Notes under the pieces: model-generated
Told to the model about the DNA's origin: nothing
The model's database searches: none
Seen by the model: only the letters and a program-made list of their open reading frames with translations
Translations under genes and position numbers: made by a program
Source: an uncultured Emticicia sp.
GTDB taxonomy: Bacteria; Bacteroidota; Bacteroidia; Cytophagales; Spirosomataceae
Direction: 5' to 3'
Assembly: GCF_937903345.1 (NCBI RefSeq)
Contig: NZ_CALCZQ010000039.1
Coordinates: 1 to 64,000, forward strand
Length of the DNA: 64,000 nt
Part shown: positions 43,672 to 52,151 of the stretch, piece after piece
How the letters are laid out: the number at the start of each line of letters is the position of its first letter
Numbering within the stretch: the stretch's first letter is position 1

Positions 43672-45351
43672 ATGAAATTAAAATATATATCAAAAATAGC
43701 ACTTACTACAGGCTTAATCAGTTTGTTGAGTGCTTGTGATTTAACAGAATTGGACATCAATAAAGATCCGAATAGTCCAACGGTTGCCTCAGCAAAGCTT
43801 TTATTGCCAACTGCAGAGAGTGCTGTAGTAAATGCTACGACAGCAGTAAATAATAATGCGATGGGTTTTGCAGGGCTATTGAGTAGTGCTGATAATTTTG
43901 ATTTAAATAATCAATCTTATAATGGTACATGGAATAGCTTTTATCGTGACATGAGTAATGTTGAAGCAATTATCAACGCAAGTGCAAACAGCCCGCATTA
44001 TTTAGGTGTAGCTCAAGCTTTAAAAGCTTTTGCAATGGGTAATTTTGTTGATACTTTTGGTGATGCTCCATATAGCGAAGCTTGGAAAGGAAATTCAGAA
44101 GCTGCAATTACAACTCCTAAGTTTGACAAAGATGCTGATATTTATGAAGCTTTGATTAAACTTTGTGATGAAGCAGCAGTAAACCTTGCTAAAGCTACTG
44201 CAGACCCTTTAGCTGCATCGGCTGACTTTATGTACGGTGGTTCTGCAGCGAAATGGATTAGATTTGCGAAATCTGTAAAGATTAAATTATTATTGAATGC
44301 AAGAAAAGGACGTACAAATGGTAATGCTGATTTGAGTGCTGCTATTGCTGCGGGTGGTTATATTACCGCTCCTGCTGACGACTTTACTTATAATTTCAGT
44401 ACTGCTTCTTCACCAGAAGGTCGTCATCCTTGGTTCCAATCGGCATACTTAGCTGATAATGGTTTTGCTTACCCAGCACACCAATTGATGGAAGAAATGA
44501 TTTTCAACAAAGACCCACGTTTGGATTATTATTTCTATCGTCAGACAAGTACAGTTCTTGATCCAAGTAACCCAACTGACAGAGGAACTATCCCTTATGG
44601 TGGTACATATTTAGTATTAAAGCCTGCTTTCTTAGCAAAATGGACAACTGTATTTGGTGCAGCTCCAACTGCAGCTGATAAAGCTTATATCGCTGGTTTC
44701 TTTGGTCGTGATCGTGGAGATAATACTGGTGTGCCACAAGATGGTGCATTACGTACGGCACCAGGTTGTTATCCTGCTGGTGGTCTTTTTGGTGGTCGTA
44801 ATGTGACTCCAAGAGCATTAACTGGTGGTAGAGGTTCGGGTAATGGTATTTGGCCTCTACTTACAAGTAACAATATGAAGTTCTATCAAATAGAAGCTAT
44901 TTTGGATGGTGGTGCTGCTGGTGATGCTAAAGCTATTTTTGAAGCTGCTATGAGAGAGCATATCGCTCGTGTGATTGCCTTAGGTGCTAAAGTTGATGCT
45001 GCCAATGCAGTTGCTCCAACTGCAGCATATATCAATGATTATGTTGCAGCTCAATTGAAATTATACGATGCAGCCACATCTAATAATGCGAAATTAAATA
45101 TAGTAGCTAAACAGTTATGGTATTCATCATGGGGACAAGGTATGGAAATTTGGAACTCAATGCGTCGTACTGGTTTTCCTTCTCAGGTTAATAATCCAAT
45201 TATTAAACCTCCGAGACAATACGCATTGCGTTTGCCTTATCCTTCTCAAGAAGGTACTTTGAACCCAAATGCAACTCCAAAATTAACTGAAGTTATTTTT
45301 GATAGAGACCCTGTATTTTGGGATAAAGTTAAAATCAAATGGGAATTCTAA
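43672..45351 (+). CDS. SusD-like outer-membrane lipoprotein (SusD-like_2 type)
   Basis: The 559-residue lipoprotein has signal ISLLSAC (Cys22), then DLTELDINKDPNSPTVASAKLLLP (quoted in part), the usual N-terminal text of the SusD/RagB superfamily. Helical TPR-like segments (YLGVAQALKAFAMGNFVDTFGDAPYSEA, in part) and the C-terminal FWDKVKIKWEF are also typical. It forms the lid of the SusC transporter and binds substrate at the surface. A Gly-rich stretch near 350-400 (GGLFGGRNVTPRALTGGRGSG) is unusual and may be a surface loop. It is the second gene of the SusC/D unit. Confidence 0.92.
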   Translation: MKLKYISKIALTTGLISLLSACDLTELDINKDPNSPTVASAKLLLPTAESAVVNATTAVNNNAMGFAGLLSSADNFDLNNQSYNGTWNSFYRDMSNVEAIINASANSPHYLGVAQALKAFAMGNFVDTFGDAPYSEAWKGNSEAAITTPKFDKDADIYEALIKLCDEAAVNLAKATADPLAASADFMYGGSAAKWIRFAKSVKIKLLLNARKGRTNGNADLSAAIAAGGYITAPADDFTYNFSTASSPEGRHPWFQSAYLADNGFAYPAHQLMEEMIFNKDPRLDYYFYRQTSTVLDPSNPTDRGTIPYGGTYLVLKPAFLAKWTTVFGAAPTAADKAYIAGFFGRDRGDNTGVPQDGALRTAPGCYPAGGLFGGRNVTPRALTGGRGSGNGIWPLLTSNNMKFYQIEAILDGGAAGDAKAIFEAAMREHIARVIALGAKVDAANAVAPTAAYINDYVAAQLKLYDAATSNNAKLNIVAKQLWYSSWGQGMEIWNSMRRTGFPSQVNNPIIKPPRQYALRLPYPSQEGTLNPNATPKLTEVIFDRDPVFWDKVKIKWEF

Positions 45352-45375
45352 AATATTAGATATGAGATAATAGCT

Positions 45376-45431
45376 ATGAGATATTAGATTTTGATAAAAA
45401 AATAATACTTTTTTAAATCTAAATCTCCTAT
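45376..45431. repeat. Inverted repeat between the SusD-like and third-lipoprotein genes
   Basis: ATGAGATATTAGATTT (45376-45391) pairs imperfectly with AAATCTAAATCTCCTAT (45415-45431). The word TATGAGATA also occurs directly repeated at 45361 and 45375. It belongs to the same class of word-repeat dyads seen elsewhere in the window. Confidence 0.45.
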
Positions 45432-45465
45432 CCTGTACCTCAAATCACTTTAAAACTGAATAAAG

Positions 45466-46182
45466 ATGAAAAAAATATTAAGTTTGACAATAGTTACAGC
45501 TCTATTATTTGCCATTGGTGCATGTAGAGATGAATCATTGAACCCACTACCAACATTCTTGCCAGGTGTACACGCATTTACGGTATTTGATGGTATTAAT
45601 TTCAATGGAAATATACTTGCAAGACCTCAACCTTACGAGGTGAATAATGCAAAAAACTTCCCTAAAGCAGCTCAAAACACTGCAAAAGTTGATTTCAAAA
45701 CTCGTTGGGTTTCTTTAGATAATCAATTGACTGTAAACAAAATTGAGATATACGTAAGAATGTTGGAGTCTTATAATGACCCTGATGGTAATCCTAAAGT
45801 GGCTGATTTGAGCGGAGATGGTAAAGGTAAATTGATTACTACAATCGCTGCACCTGCTGCTAACCGTCAATGGAATTCATTTAGTATCACACCTCAACAG
45901 GTTTATGATGCTTATAAAACGGCTACTGTAAAGTATAACAAAGTTACTGCAGTAAATGTATTTAGCAATCCTGCGAGACCTCGCCCAGCAAATGCTTGGT
46001 TGAGACCAGCAGAAACTGCTTCATACGGTGCTGTTGCCGAAGATAACTTTGTTGTTACATGGATATTGTACACATCTGATGGTCAAGTATTTAATACTTG
46101 GAATCCAGATTCAATTTGTGCTGACCCAACTTCAGTATCTGAAGCAAATTCAAACTGTCAGTTATCATTTATTGTTAAATAA
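45466..46182 (+). CDS. Surface lipoprotein in SusC/D operon, unknown family
   Basis: The protein has 238 residues. The N-terminal lipoprotein signal ends FAIGAC (Cys20). The rest is a predicted beta-rich domain with few Cys and a late NSNCQLSFIVK end. It lies 114 bp after the SusD-like gene, where sus-type operons often encode a SusE/SusF-like binding lipoprotein, so a similar role at the cell surface is inferred. No known domain was recognised; the segment VRMLESYNDPDGNPKVADLSG might be a calcium-binding loop. A strong terminator follows, so this is the last gene of the unit. Confidence 0.75.
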   Translation: MKKILSLTIVTALLFAIGACRDESLNPLPTFLPGVHAFTVFDGINFNGNILARPQPYEVNNAKNFPKAAQNTAKVDFKTRWVSLDNQLTVNKIEIYVRMLESYNDPDGNPKVADLSGDGKGKLITTIAAPAANRQWNSFSITPQQVYDAYKTATVKYNKVTAVNVFSNPARPRPANAWLRPAETASYGAVAEDNFVVTWILYTSDGQVFNTWNPDSICADPTSVSEANSNCQLSFIVK

Positions 46183-46212
46183 TTGATAATTACATACAAT
46201 TTGTATAATTTT

Positions 46213-46250
46213 GAAAGAGCAGGCTATAATAATAGTCTGCTCTTTCGTTT
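46213..46250 (+). terminator. Terminator of the SusC/D operon
   Basis: GAAAGAGCAGGCT (46213-46225) and AGTCTGCTCTTTC (46234-46246) form a 13-bp stem with one wobble pair and an 8-nt loop, followed by GTTT. It separates the sus genes from the cytochrome gene. Confidence 0.8.
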
Positions 46251-46258
46251 AAGTAATT

Positions 46259-47548
46259 ATGAGAAGTTTTCTAAACATATTCTTAGTGGCAGGAATCTTT
46301 TTTCCCATACTTATTAATGCCCAAAATACATTAGAAATTAACTTTCACGAGCATATTGCCCCAATCATCCACAAAAATTGTACGCCCTGTCATCAGCCCA
46401 ATAAATCAGGGCCATTTAATTTGATTTCCTTTGAAGATGTGGCAAAGCGTGCAAAATTTATCGGCAAAGTCACCGAAATTCGTTATATGCCACCTTTCCC
46501 TGCCGACCGAAAATTTCAATCCTACCTTAATGAGCGAGGGTTGACCGTGGGCGAAATCACCAAAATAAAGCTTTGGATTGAAGGTGGAATGAAAGAGGGT
46601 GTTTTAAAGTCAACGGTGGGCGGTGTCCCAATTAATAATCCACAATCAACAGAATCAGATTTGGTAAAACCTGATTTGGTTTTAAGAATGAATAAACCAT
46701 ATCCCATTTCGGGTGAAAATTTAGAAGATTTTCGATTTTTTAGTTTGCCGAGTAAAACAACAAAAGACGAATATATAACAGCCATTGGTTTTAAGGCAGG
46801 GAACAAAAAAAACGTTCATCATAGCCGCTTGATGGTAGATACAACCACTAACATCAGAGGCATCGATGGCTTATCAGAAACTGACCCCAAAGTTTTTGAG
46901 TTTCAGAAAACTGTTCTTAAAGATGAGTTTTTATACGGATGGGTTCCAGGAAATGATAAAATTAGTTTCCCAAAAGGAACAGGAGTAAAACTCAATGCCA
47001 ACTCCGATTTTTTGCTTAATATGCACTATGCTCCTTCGCCTGTGCCAGATATCGACCAATCCGAAATTCAATTATACTTTGCCAAAGATAAAATCGAACG
47101 TGAAGTAAGGAATTTTACACTGCGTGAAAATGACATTTCAAATAAGCCATTTTTGATAAAAGCAGGGCAGAAAGCAACTTTTTTCATCTCGAAAAAGATT
47201 GATAAATCAATGTCGTTGATTTCGGTGATGCCACATATGCACTTGATTGGTAAAACATTCCGTGCCTTTGTGATTACGCCTGACGGAGAAGTTGTAAATT
47301 TGGTAAAAATTGATAATTGGGAATTTAATTGGCAAATGACCTATCAGTTTAAGAAGTTGCTTAAAATTCCTGCTGGTTCAACATTTATAGTTGAAGGTGC
47401 ATACGATAATACCGCCGAAAATCCGGAAAACCCTAATAACCCACCACATGATATTGGTTACGGTTGGGGAACAAAAGATGAAATGTTAAATTTAGTTTTG
47501 TATTACCTTGATTATAAAGAAGGTGATGAAAAGATAGAACAAAAATAG
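46259..47548 (+). CDS. Secreted protein with c-type heme motif and PHM-like copper monooxygenase fold
   Basis: The protein has 429 residues with signal peptide ILINAQ (cleavage near 21). The heme motif CTPCH is at 41-45, followed by QPNKSGPFNLISFEDVAKRA, then a methionine-containing segment IRYMPPFPAD that may give the axial ligand. From about residue 140 the text resembles the type II copper ascorbate-dependent monooxygenase fold of peptidylglycine hydroxylating enzymes: a His-His pair in NVHHSRLMVD, LLNMHYAPS, and a His-x-His in MPHMHLIGKTF. Such heme-copper fusions are known in Bacteroidota and Planctomycetes but not well studied. It is convergent with a redoxin gene 3 bp away, and the sus operon upstream is separated by a terminator. 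Confidence 0.82.
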   Translation: MRSFLNIFLVAGIFFPILINAQNTLEINFHEHIAPIIHKNCTPCHQPNKSGPFNLISFEDVAKRAKFIGKVTEIRYMPPFPADRKFQSYLNERGLTVGEITKIKLWIEGGMKEGVLKSTVGGVPINNPQSTESDLVKPDLVLRMNKPYPISGENLEDFRFFSLPSKTTKDEYITAIGFKAGNKKNVHHSRLMVDTTTNIRGIDGLSETDPKVFEFQKTVLKDEFLYGWVPGNDKISFPKGTGVKLNANSDFLLNMHYAPSPVPDIDQSEIQLYFAKDKIEREVRNFTLRENDISNKPFLIKAGQKATFFISKKIDKSMSLISVMPHMHLIGKTFRAFVITPDGEVVNLVKIDNWEFNWQMTYQFKKLLKIPAGSTFIVEGAYDNTAENPENPNNPPHDIGYGWGTKDEMLNLVLYYLDYKEGDEKIEQK

Positions 47549-47551
47549 TGC

Positions 47552-48130
47552 TTAAAGCATACAACCAACGGGTTCTACATATTTAACCTTAACTGTTCGA
47601 TCATTTTTGAATGAGTTTATGGCGTCTAACAGGTAAAATTCTGTTGGTACTGCACGGTTTCTTCCCAGCCCATAAAACCAATTATCGATTGCTCCATGAT
47701 AGAGCGTTTTACGCTTATTATTAAGTAAAAAAGCTTCGGGCGAATATTGGGCTTTTAGCTTTTTGAGGAGCTTCCTCTTATGGTCATATATGATTGGCAA
47801 ATCAAATTTGAATTCTTCTCTAAATTCTGATAATGATTTTGCTTCAAGTGTTTTGAATGGATAAATTACATATAATTCAATTCCTTCCTTACTATACGTC
47901 TTATCCATTTCTGTTAGATTTTTCGTGTATTTTTGACAAATAGGACATTCGGGGTCAAAGAAGACAATGATTGAAGCCTTATTTTTTTTCAAACTTTTAA
48001 AGTCAAAAACCTGACCTTTATCGGAATAAAGTTTTTGGGCAGTGGAATAATAAAAAGCCGAAAACTGTACTATAAAAAATACCAAAAAAGGTGTTATTTT
48101 CAGTGTAAAGTTATTATTCAAAGCCTTCAT
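47552..48130 (-). CDS. Secreted thioredoxin-like (redoxin/AhpC-TSA) protein
   Basis: The 192-residue protein has an N-terminal hydrophobic signal (ITPFLVFFIVQFSAFYYS). The thioredoxin fold has the active site FFDPECPICQKYT with Cys62 and Cys65 in a CPIC motif, later DLPIIYDHKRKLLKKL, and the cis-Pro region SPEAFLLNN. It is probably a periplasmic thiol-disulfide or peroxide-linked protein. The strands are convergent and the stops are only 3 bp apart, so the pairing with the heme-copper protein may reflect common redox work rather than common transcription. Confidence 0.82.
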   Translation of the reverse strand: MKALNNNFTLKITPFLVFFIVQFSAFYYSTAQKLYSDKGQVFDFKSLKKNKASIIVFFDPECPICQKYTKNLTEMDKTYSKEGIELYVIYPFKTLEAKSLSEFREEFKFDLPIIYDHKRKLLKKLKAQYSPEAFLLNNKRKTLYHGAIDNWFYGLGRNRAVPTEFYLLDAINSFKNDRTVKVKYVEPVGCML

Positions 48131-48304
48131 TAGTTTCCGATTTTCAAATTACAATTATTTCTCAAAGATAAGATTTGCGATGTAATTTGAATATAAATTG
48201 CCAGATTCTTGATAGTTTTAATCAAAAATATTTGTAAGAACTTTAAAATTGCCATCTTATCAGCAATCCTTTCTTCTTTACTTTTCCATTTCAAAGATTA
48301 GGCG

Positions 48305-48312
48305 TACTTTTG
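48305..48312 (+). promoter_or_regulatory. Candidate -7 box of the DUF3127 gene
   Basis: TACTTTTG fits TAnnTTTG and lies 24 bp before the ATG. The upstream element is a weak TTTTC rather than TTG. Confidence 0.45.
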
Positions 48313-48336
48313 TAAAAACATTTATCAAATTTTACA

Positions 48337-48723
48337 ATGGAAATCAAAGGAAAACTTATGCACGTATTAGCCGTGCAGACAGGTGAAGGCAAAAATGGTA
48401 CTTGGAAAAAACAAGATTTTGTAATAGAAACGGATGGACAATACCCAAAAAAAGTCTGTCTGACGATTTGGGGAGATAAATTTAACGAAACATTTTTGAC
48501 GATTGGTAACGAACTTTTAGTATCGTTCGATGCTGAAAGTCGTGAATATAATGGTAGATGGTTTACCGATCTTAAAGCATGGAAAATCGAATTAGCCGGT
48601 TCGGAATCTACTGATATCACAACACCAGCACCTTATAGAACATCTACTCATACACAACCAACCGCGGTTTCTTCAGAATTTGCTGTTTCTGCTGATGGAG
48701 ATAAAGATGATTTGCCGTTTTAA
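48337..48723 (+). CDS. DUF3127 family protein (OB-fold, SSB-like)
   Basis: This 128-residue protein has the DUF3127 core: MEIKGKLMHVLAVQTGEGKNG, then WKKQDFVIETDGQYPK and YNGRWFTDLKAWKIE. A flexible acidic tail ends DDLPF. The domain resembles the OB fold of single-stranded DNA-binding proteins, and the DDLPF-like end recalls the SSB tip that docks partner proteins. A nucleic-acid role is inferred from this resemblance. The family is widespread in Bacteroidota. The gene is 109 bp upstream of lysA, separated by a strong inverted repeat. Confidence 0.85.
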   Translation: MEIKGKLMHVLAVQTGEGKNGTWKKQDFVIETDGQYPKKVCLTIWGDKFNETFLTIGNELLVSFDAESREYNGRWFTDLKAWKIELAGSESTDITTPAPYRTSTHTQPTAVSSEFAVSADGDKDDLPF

Positions 48724-48728
48724 TTTGT

Positions 48729-48812
48729 CAGTCGGCCTTCGGTAGTCGGCTTTCAAGTTTTAATCCAGACTAAAATTATAGTTATTCAGAGCCGACTGCC
48801 GAAAGCCGACTG
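48729..48812. repeat. Strong inverted repeat of CAGTCGGC words, DUF3127-lysA spacer
   Basis: A 23-nt arm at 48729-48751 pairs with 48790-48812 with two mismatches. Each arm contains the word AGTCGGC twice, so the element is both a dyad and a direct repeat. It starts 6 bp after the DUF3127 stop and ends 19 bp before the lysA ATG. It could act as a terminator-like hairpin, but there is no T-run. Confidence 0.8.
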
Positions 48813-48831
48813 CTGAATATCCTTTAAAGAA

Positions 48832-50052
48832 ATGTTTTCTATACAGAATATTGGCGTTGTAGCCTTAGCCGAGCAATTCGGATCACCAGTTTATGTCTAT
48901 GACGGGCATAAAATCGAAGAACAAATTGCCAAAATGCGTTCAGCATTTGCAGGAACAAATTTGAAAATCAAATATGCTTGTAAAGCATTGACCAACGTTA
49001 GTATCATGAAATTGATGCGTAAAAATGGCGTTGATATTGACGTAGTTTCGATGCAAGAAGCTCATTTGGCTATTTTAGCAGGTTATGCACCACATCAAAT
49101 ACAATATACGCCGAGTGGCGTAGCGTTTTCGGAAGTGCAAGAAGCCGTTGAAATGGGTTTACGGATGAATCTTGATTCATTACCTCTGCTCGAAAAATTT
49201 GGGCAAACTTATGGCAATCGTTTTCCGATTTGCTTGCGAATCAATCCGCACATTATGGCAGGCGGGTCGCTCAAGATTTCGACTGGACATAAAGATTCAA
49301 AATTTGGCATTTCTATTGAGCAAGCCGAAGAAATTAACGGGATTGTTCAGAAATATGACCTCAATGTAGTGGGTTTGCACCAGCATACAGGTTCAGATTT
49401 TAAAAATGCTAATGTAATCATTGAAGCCGCTGAAAAGCTTTTCGACCTTACGTTTAAGTATTTTCCAAATATACAGTTCATAGATTTAGGTTCGGGTTTC
49501 AAAGTAGCTTACAAGGAAGACGACCATATAACTGATATGGAGAAATTGGGGGAAGGCGTTGTAAAAGTTTTTAATGATTTCTGCCTAAAATTTGGTCGTG
49601 ACGTAGAGCTTTGGTTCGAGCCAGGAAAATTTTTGGTTAGCGAAAGTGGGTATTTGTTGGCTCGTGCAAATGTTGTGAAATATAGCCCCGAACGTAATTT
49701 TATTGGAGTAGATTCAGGTTTAAATCACCTAATTCGTCCAATGATGTACGATGCTTACCATGAAATCATCAATGGTTCAAATCTTGCTGGTGAAGAAAAA
49801 GAAATGTATGATATTGTAGGTTATATCTGCGAAACTGATACTTTTGGCAAAGATCGACTTCTTCCAAAAACCAAAGAAGGCGATATAATGGTCATAAAAA
49901 ATGCGGGAGCTTATGGTTTTTCAATGGCATCAAATTATAATTCACGTTTTCGCCCAGCCGAAGTTTTGATTTATAACGGTCAAACACATCTTATCCGTCA
50001 ACGTGAGACAATGGAGGATATTTTAAAAAATCAAGTGGTGATTGATTTGTAA
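48832..50052 (+). CDS. lysA: Diaminopimelate decarboxylase
   Basis: This 406-residue fold-type III PLP enzyme makes L-lysine from meso-diaminopimelate, the last step of the pathway. Evidence is the PLP Lys in IKYACKALTN (about residue 48), the barrel blocks VDVVSMQEAHLA and RINPHIMAGG, GLHQHTGSDFKN, the phosphate-binding EPGKFLVSESG and the substrate Cys motif in YICETDTFGKDR. The end AGAYGFSMASNYNSR is typical of LysA. It is a stand-alone gene, with the Uma2 gene 32 bp downstream possibly read through. Confidence 0.95.
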   Translation: MFSIQNIGVVALAEQFGSPVYVYDGHKIEEQIAKMRSAFAGTNLKIKYACKALTNVSIMKLMRKNGVDIDVVSMQEAHLAILAGYAPHQIQYTPSGVAFSEVQEAVEMGLRMNLDSLPLLEKFGQTYGNRFPICLRINPHIMAGGSLKISTGHKDSKFGISIEQAEEINGIVQKYDLNVVGLHQHTGSDFKNANVIIEAAEKLFDLTFKYFPNIQFIDLGSGFKVAYKEDDHITDMEKLGEGVVKVFNDFCLKFGRDVELWFEPGKFLVSESGYLLARANVVKYSPERNFIGVDSGLNHLIRPMMYDAYHEIINGSNLAGEEKEMYDIVGYICETDTFGKDRLLPKTKEGDIMVIKNAGAYGFSMASNYNSRFRPAEVLIYNGQTHLIRQRETMEDILKNQVVIDL

Positions 50053-50084
50053 ATTTCTTATATTTGATTCAAAATCAGAATATT

Positions 50085-50621
50085 ATGGAACTATTAGCAA
50101 CTCTAGAGACTGAAAATCTGCAAGATTGGGATTTAACTCAAATTATAAATGGAATAGAAATTATGTCACCAAGCCCTATTTCTCGACATCAAATTATAGT
50201 ATTGGAACTTTGTGGTGTATTTATTGAGCATACCCGTAAAAACAAACTGGGTAAAATTCTAATTTCACCTCTTGATGTAATTTTTGAGGATGGAATAAAC
50301 CGAGTTCAACCTGATTTGATTTTTATTTCTGATGAAAATAAAGGAATTATAAAAGATTGGATTCGTGGAGTGCCAGATTTATTGGTTGAGGTAGTTTCAA
50401 AAGGCTCGTTTTATATTGATACTGTTGATAAAAAGGAAATCTATCAGAAATATGGAGTGAAGGAATATTGGATTGTTTTCCCAGAATATGATACGATTGA
50501 GGTTTTTTCATTGGAAAATGATGTCTATAAAATTTTCTCGAAAGGAACAGATAACGAAATCGTAAAATCAAAATTACTTGAAGGACTTGAAGTGAAGGTA
50601 AGCGATATTACAGCAAAATAG
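50085..50621 (+). CDS. Uma2 family nuclease (DUF820)
   Basis: The protein is 178 residues from ATG 50085; a TTG at 50064 is rejected. The restriction-endonuclease-like fold shows RVQPDLIFIS (Asp), VPDLLVEVVSKGS (Glu-x-Ser/Lys variant) and KKEIYQKYGVKEYWIVFPE, the usual Uma2 core. Uma2 genes are very common in cyanobacteria and some Bacteroidota; nuclease activity is inferred from fold and the biological role is unknown. A second Uma2 gene is at 58347 in this window, with little sequence likeness. A terminator follows, so it may form a unit with lysA. Confidence 0.85.
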   Translation: MELLATLETENLQDWDLTQIINGIEIMSPSPISRHQIIVLELCGVFIEHTRKNKLGKILISPLDVIFEDGINRVQPDLIFISDENKGIIKDWIRGVPDLLVEVVSKGSFYIDTVDKKEIYQKYGVKEYWIVFPEYDTIEVFSLENDVYKIFSKGTDNEIVKSKLLEGLEVKVSDITAK

Positions 50622-50649
50622 AACGAATTTTAAATTTATACATCAATAT

Positions 50650-50676
50650 AAAGGGACTTTTTATGAAGTCCCTTTT
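50650..50676 (+). terminator. Terminator after the Uma2 gene
   Basis: AAAGGGACTT (50650-50659) pairs with AAGTCCCTTT (50666-50675), with a 6-nt loop, then a run of T residues. Confidence 0.9.
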
Positions 50677-50759
50677 TTATTTCATAATCAAAATCATATT
50701 TTTGTAAAGCGATAAGTCGCTGTTTTGTAAAATTTCATTCATCTCCATTTTTATAAAAA

Positions 50760-51971
50760 ATGACTCCTTCTCAACAAACCTTTAAGCATTCAAGCAAAAA
50801 AGATGAATTTGAATCGCCTGATTTTTATCAAATTGATGATTTATTTACCGAAGAACAACTCATGATTCGCTCGGCAGTGCGTGATTTTGTGAAAAAAGAA
50901 ATTTCTCCCATCATCGAAGATGCTGCTCAACGTTGTGAGTTTCCTGAATTTATCGTCAAAAAAATGGGTGATATGGGTGTTTTTGGCCCAACAATTCCGC
51001 TTGAATATGGCGGACAAAGCCTTGACTATATTTCTTATGGCTTAATGATGCAGGAAATTGAAAGAGGAGATTCGGGAATGCGTTCGACGGCTTCAGTGCA
51101 AGGCTCACTTGTAATGTTTCCAATTTATAAATATGGCAGCGAAGAACAAAAAATGAAGTTTTTGCCAAAATTGGGCAATGGAGAATATTTAGGTTGTTTT
51201 GGTCTTACCGAACCAGATTTTGGCTCAAACCCAAGCGGAATGACTACCAATTTCAAAGAAGACGGCGATCACGTGATTTTGAACGGCTCAAAAATGTGGA
51301 TTTCAAATTCGCCAAAAGCAGATGTGGCGGTTGTATGGGCAAAAAATGAGCAAGGACGCATCAAAGGAATCATCGTTGAACGAGGCATGGAAGGATTTTC
51401 AACGCCAGAAATTCATGGAAAATGGTCGTTGCGTGCAAGCATTACTGGTGAATTGGTTTTTGATAATGTGCGAGTACCGAAATCAAACATTTTGCTTGAA
51501 GCCGATGGGCTAAAAGCACCGATGTCGTGCCTTGACAATGCCCGTTATGGCATTGCATGGGGAGCTTTGGGGGCAGCAATGGATTGCTATGAGTCGGCAA
51601 GAAGATACGCCATGGAACGTATTCAGTTCGATAAACCAATTGCATCTTTTCAATTAATACAAAAGAAATTGGCTGAAATGCTAACCGAAATCACCAAAGC
51701 ACAGTTAGTTTGTTGGCGTTTAGGAAGTCTAAAAAATACAGGAAAAGCTACCACAGCACAAATCTCGCTCGCAAAAAGAAATAATGTAGCAATGGCTTTG
51801 GATATTGCTCGCGAAGCTCGCCAAATTCATGGTGGAATGGGCATTACTGGCGAATATTCAATTATGCGTCATCAAATGAATCTCGAATCGGTAGTTACTT
51901 ATGAAGGTACACATGATATTCATTTATTGATTATGGGACATGCCATTACTGGGATTTCGGCTTTTAAATAA
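50760..51971 (+). CDS. Acyl-CoA dehydrogenase family protein (glutaryl-CoA dehydrogenase-like)
   Basis: This 403-residue flavoprotein has an N-terminal helical domain (EEQLMIRSAVRDFVKKEISP). The FAD/substrate block is CFGLTEPDFGSNPSGMTT, and MWISNSPKADVAVVWAK lies in the middle domain. The C-terminal helices contain ARQIHGGMGITGEYS and the catalytic Glu in VVTYEGTHDIHLLIMG. The Glu position and the length match the glutaryl-CoA dehydrogenase-like branch, which oxidises and sometimes decarboxylates acyl-CoA; the exact substrate is unproven. A TATTTTTG box at 50697-50704 may be its -7 element. It is a single-gene unit. Confidence 0.9.
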   Translation: MTPSQQTFKHSSKKDEFESPDFYQIDDLFTEEQLMIRSAVRDFVKKEISPIIEDAAQRCEFPEFIVKKMGDMGVFGPTIPLEYGGQSLDYISYGLMMQEIERGDSGMRSTASVQGSLVMFPIYKYGSEEQKMKFLPKLGNGEYLGCFGLTEPDFGSNPSGMTTNFKEDGDHVILNGSKMWISNSPKADVAVVWAKNEQGRIKGIIVERGMEGFSTPEIHGKWSLRASITGELVFDNVRVPKSNILLEADGLKAPMSCLDNARYGIAWGALGAAMDCYESARRYAMERIQFDKPIASFQLIQKKLAEMLTEITKAQLVCWRLGSLKNTGKATTAQISLAKRNNVAMALDIAREARQIHGGMGITGEYSIMRHQMNLESVVTYEGTHDIHLLIMGHAITGISAFK

Positions 51972-52076
51972 TTGTAGAACAACTTCGTAGGAAGTCCGAT
52001 TTCTAGCTTGTTCAGATTTATACCAGAAGTGATTTAGAAAATTGTTACACAAGCCCATTCTTTCAGTAAAAATCCT

Positions 52077-52084
52077 TATTTTTG
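52077..52084 (+). promoter_or_regulatory. Candidate -7 box of aspS
   Basis: TATTTTTG fits TAnnTTTG, 67 bp before the ATG at 52152. No TTG lies at the expected spacing, so support is partial. Confidence 0.4.
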
Positions 52085-52151
52085 CAAAAAATTGGCTTTA
52101 CTATTTATGATCAATTATAAAGCTTAGTATTTGATAAAGAAAACTGATAAA

